A DNA stretch of 5,940 nucleotides from Oscillospiraceae bacterium (GTDB taxonomy: Bacteria; Bacillota; Clostridia; Oscillospirales; Ruminococcaceae): NCBI GenBank assembly GCA_016296165.1, contig JAEDJV010000149.1, positions 1 through 5,940 on the forward strand, given 5' to 3'. Below are positions 4,620-5,940 of this stretch, in pieces. Under the pieces are notes generated by a model that had not been told where the DNA came from, searched no databases, and worked only from the letters and a program-made list of their open reading frames with translations. Made by a program: the position numbers and the translations under genes. Position 1 is the stretch's first letter, and each line of letters begins with the position of its first letter.

Positions 4620-5813
4620 ATGGGAAATTTAAAACACACAATTAAGACAGCGGCAGTTTCTTCAGTAATTACTGCTTCAGCAGTACTTTCTGTATGCGGG
4701 ATTGTTTTAGGCAGTTCAGCTGATGCACAGAATCTTTTTAATACTGATGTAAACGGGGACGGTAAAACAGACATTATGGATCTGAACATCGTCAAGAACG
4801 TTGTACTCAATAATGAAAATAATGGGGCAGCTGTAACTGAAAGTGAAGATTCTGACCGCATTGCAAGTTATACTGCTGTTTTGAATTACTATTATCAGGC
4901 GTATAATGATCCGATAGAGCTAAGTGAATTCGGAAGCAACTGGCTTACTCCGAGAATCTCGGAAAATAAAGCTGAAAATTTTGAGAAAACAGGTTATGCG
5001 TTCAGAGATCTTAACGGAGACGGAACCCCTGAACTTATTATCGGTGAGATTGAAGATACAAAGGACAATACCGGCAGTATTCCGGGGATAGTGTATTCAT
5101 ATTCAAAAGAAAAAAATGAAATCATAGAGGTGTTTGAATCATGGAACAGAAACAGGAACATTCTGCTTTCAGACAACAGTATAGTCAATATTGGTTCAAA
5201 CGGAGTTTCATCTTCAGTTCTCGGTCACTTTGTACTTGAATCCGGAACATGTTCAAAAAAATACAAGTCATTTGTATTTTCAGAACCTAAAGGTGATAAG
5301 ATTGTTTACTATACAAATACAACAGGTGAATATGATCCTGAAAAGTCAGAAACAATCGAAAACTATGATTTTGAAAAGGCTGCTGATGAATTACTTGCAT
5401 CAAAGGGAAAAGTCGAATTTAAACCTCTTTCAGAATATAAGAAGTCCAAACCTCTTAATGCAGCAGCTTTCAGTGGTGATATTAAGGTTTCTGCATTTTT
5501 CAGGCTTTTTGATGATGCAGGAAGAAATACTGTATTTACAGCAACGGAAGATATATCATCTGTTGTATTATATGATATAACGGACATAAAGTTTAATGAT
5601 GAAGGCAGTATTATGGAATATACATCAGTCCCTATATATAAAGTTCCTGAACTTAAGGCAGGAGAGTCACTTGCTGCCGGACTGGAATACGGTGATGTTT
5701 TACCATGCAATTCAATTTGTTTTGTGGATAGTAACGGAGTGATGAGGTATTATGTTATTACTCAGAGTGGTTTTGACGGGTCTGTAATACTGAATGAGGA
5801 AGGATTATTCTGA
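4620..5813 (+). CDS. Secreted protein with a single dockerin-like repeat
   Basis: This 397-residue protein is likely exported. It has an N-terminal signal sequence (K5 and K9, hydrophobic stretch about 11-31) and a probable signal peptidase I site after ADA (34-36). Directly behind it is one dockerin type I-like calcium loop, DVNGDGKTDIMD (43-54), with D43, N45, D47, D51 and D54 as ligands, then LNIVKNVVLNN like a dockerin F-helix. Full dockerins carry two such repeats; only one is seen. Residues about 80-145 contain TAVLNYYYQAY and GYAFRDLNGDGTPELIIGE, a calcium-loop pattern common in secreted clostridial proteins of unknown function. The rest (about 146-397) is not recognised; it has no catalytic motif or C-terminal anchor that I can see. 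ATG 4620 is supported by AAGGGAG (4605-4611). The cellulosome link is inference from the repeat alone. Confidence 0.85.
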   Translation: MGNLKHTIKTAAVSSVITASAVLSVCGIVLGSSADAQNLFNTDVNGDGKTDIMDLNIVKNVVLNNENNGAAVTESEDSDRIASYTAVLNYYYQAYNDPIELSEFGSNWLTPRISENKAENFEKTGYAFRDLNGDGTPELIIGEIEDTKDNTGSIPGIVYSYSKEKNEIIEVFESWNRNRNILLSDNSIVNIGSNGVSSSVLGHFVLESGTCSKKYKSFVFSEPKGDKIVYYTNTTGEYDPEKSETIENYDFEKAADELLASKGKVEFKPLSEYKKSKPLNAAAFSGDIKVSAFFRLFDDAGRNTVFTATEDISSVVLYDITDIKFNDEGSIMEYTSVPIYKVPELKAGESLAAGLEYGDVLPCNSICFVDSNGVMRYYVITQSGFDGSVILNEEGLF

Positions 5814-5895
5814 TTGATGTTATAGGGATGTTTATTAAAAATATTTCTGTGTTATGCAGATAAAAAGCACATATCAGATTGTTTTACTTTACATG

Positions 5896-5927
5896 GCCAG
5901 ATAAGATAACTCTTATCTGGCTTTTTT
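5896..5927 (+). terminator. Intrinsic terminator after the secreted protein gene
   Basis: The perfect 10-bp stem GCCAGATAAG (5896-5905) and CTTATCTGGC (5912-5921) has a 6-base loop and is followed at once by six T (5922-5927). It lies about 80 bases after the stop codon at 5813 and is the clearest terminator in the window. The DNA between 5814 and 5895 shows no gene. Confidence 0.93.
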
Positions 5928-5940
5928 ATGGAAAGGTGTT

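Noticed and set aside
5191..5580. 129-codon plus-strand frame inside the secreted protein gene
   Set aside because: It lies wholly within 4620-5813 in another frame. That gene has a signal peptide, a ribosome binding site and a dockerin loop, so the inner frame is a shadow.
5928..5940. ATG at 5928 as the start of a next gene at the right edge
   Set aside because: It directly follows the terminator T-run and has no ribosome binding site. The following GGAAAGGTG could itself be a ribosome binding site for a gene beyond the window, but too little is visible to call.

Overview
The window is AT-rich with strong AGGAGG/GGAGG-type Shine-Dalgarno sites and sigma-A-like promoters, so it reads as a low-G+C Firmicute. 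A dockerin-type calcium loop and a 'YAFRDLNGDGTPELIIG' segment in the last gene point to a Ruminococcus-like gut or rumen clostridium. This is an inference; no marker gene is present.

Layout from left to right. (1) Positions 2-67 hold the C-terminal tail of an unidentified gene, followed by an unassigned gap. (2) Positions 204-887 are a compact vapBC toxin-antitoxin operon: a consensus promoter with two phased 10-bp palindromes over its -10 region, a VapB antitoxin with an AbrB-type fold, and a PIN-domain VapC toxin, with an ATGA overlap between the genes. (3) Positions 888-1070 are a highly structured 3' region: two related long hairpins flank a G+C-rich nested hairpin, then comes a good intrinsic terminator. 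(4) Positions 1139-2479 on the minus strand encode an AAA_14/DUF4143 ATPase. (5) Positions 2480-2773 are a divergent promoter region with a nearly perfect 56-bp palindrome built from four half-sites, placed just before the next ribosome binding site. (6) Positions 2774-4189 on the plus strand encode a second, distantly related P-loop ATPase with a winged-helix segment and a PD-(D/E)XK-like C-terminus (ATPase_2/DUF234 type). (7) Positions 4190-4619 hold no intact gene but contain a probable decayed or frameshifted coding remnant and a promoter-like sequence. (8) Positions 4620-5813 encode a secreted protein with one dockerin-like repeat, closed by a textbook terminator at 5896-5927.

The vapBC operon, the two orphan ATPases and the remnant look like accessory cargo rather than a core metabolic locus. 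The ATPases are transcribed away from each other and share the same general plan (N-terminal P-loop ATPase, C-terminal nuclease-like fold), but they belong to different families. No evidence in the sequence ties them to vapBC or to the secreted protein functionally. The features most worth a second look are the 56-bp operator-like palindrome before the second ATPase, the multi-hairpin element after vapC, and the single N-terminal dockerin repeat.
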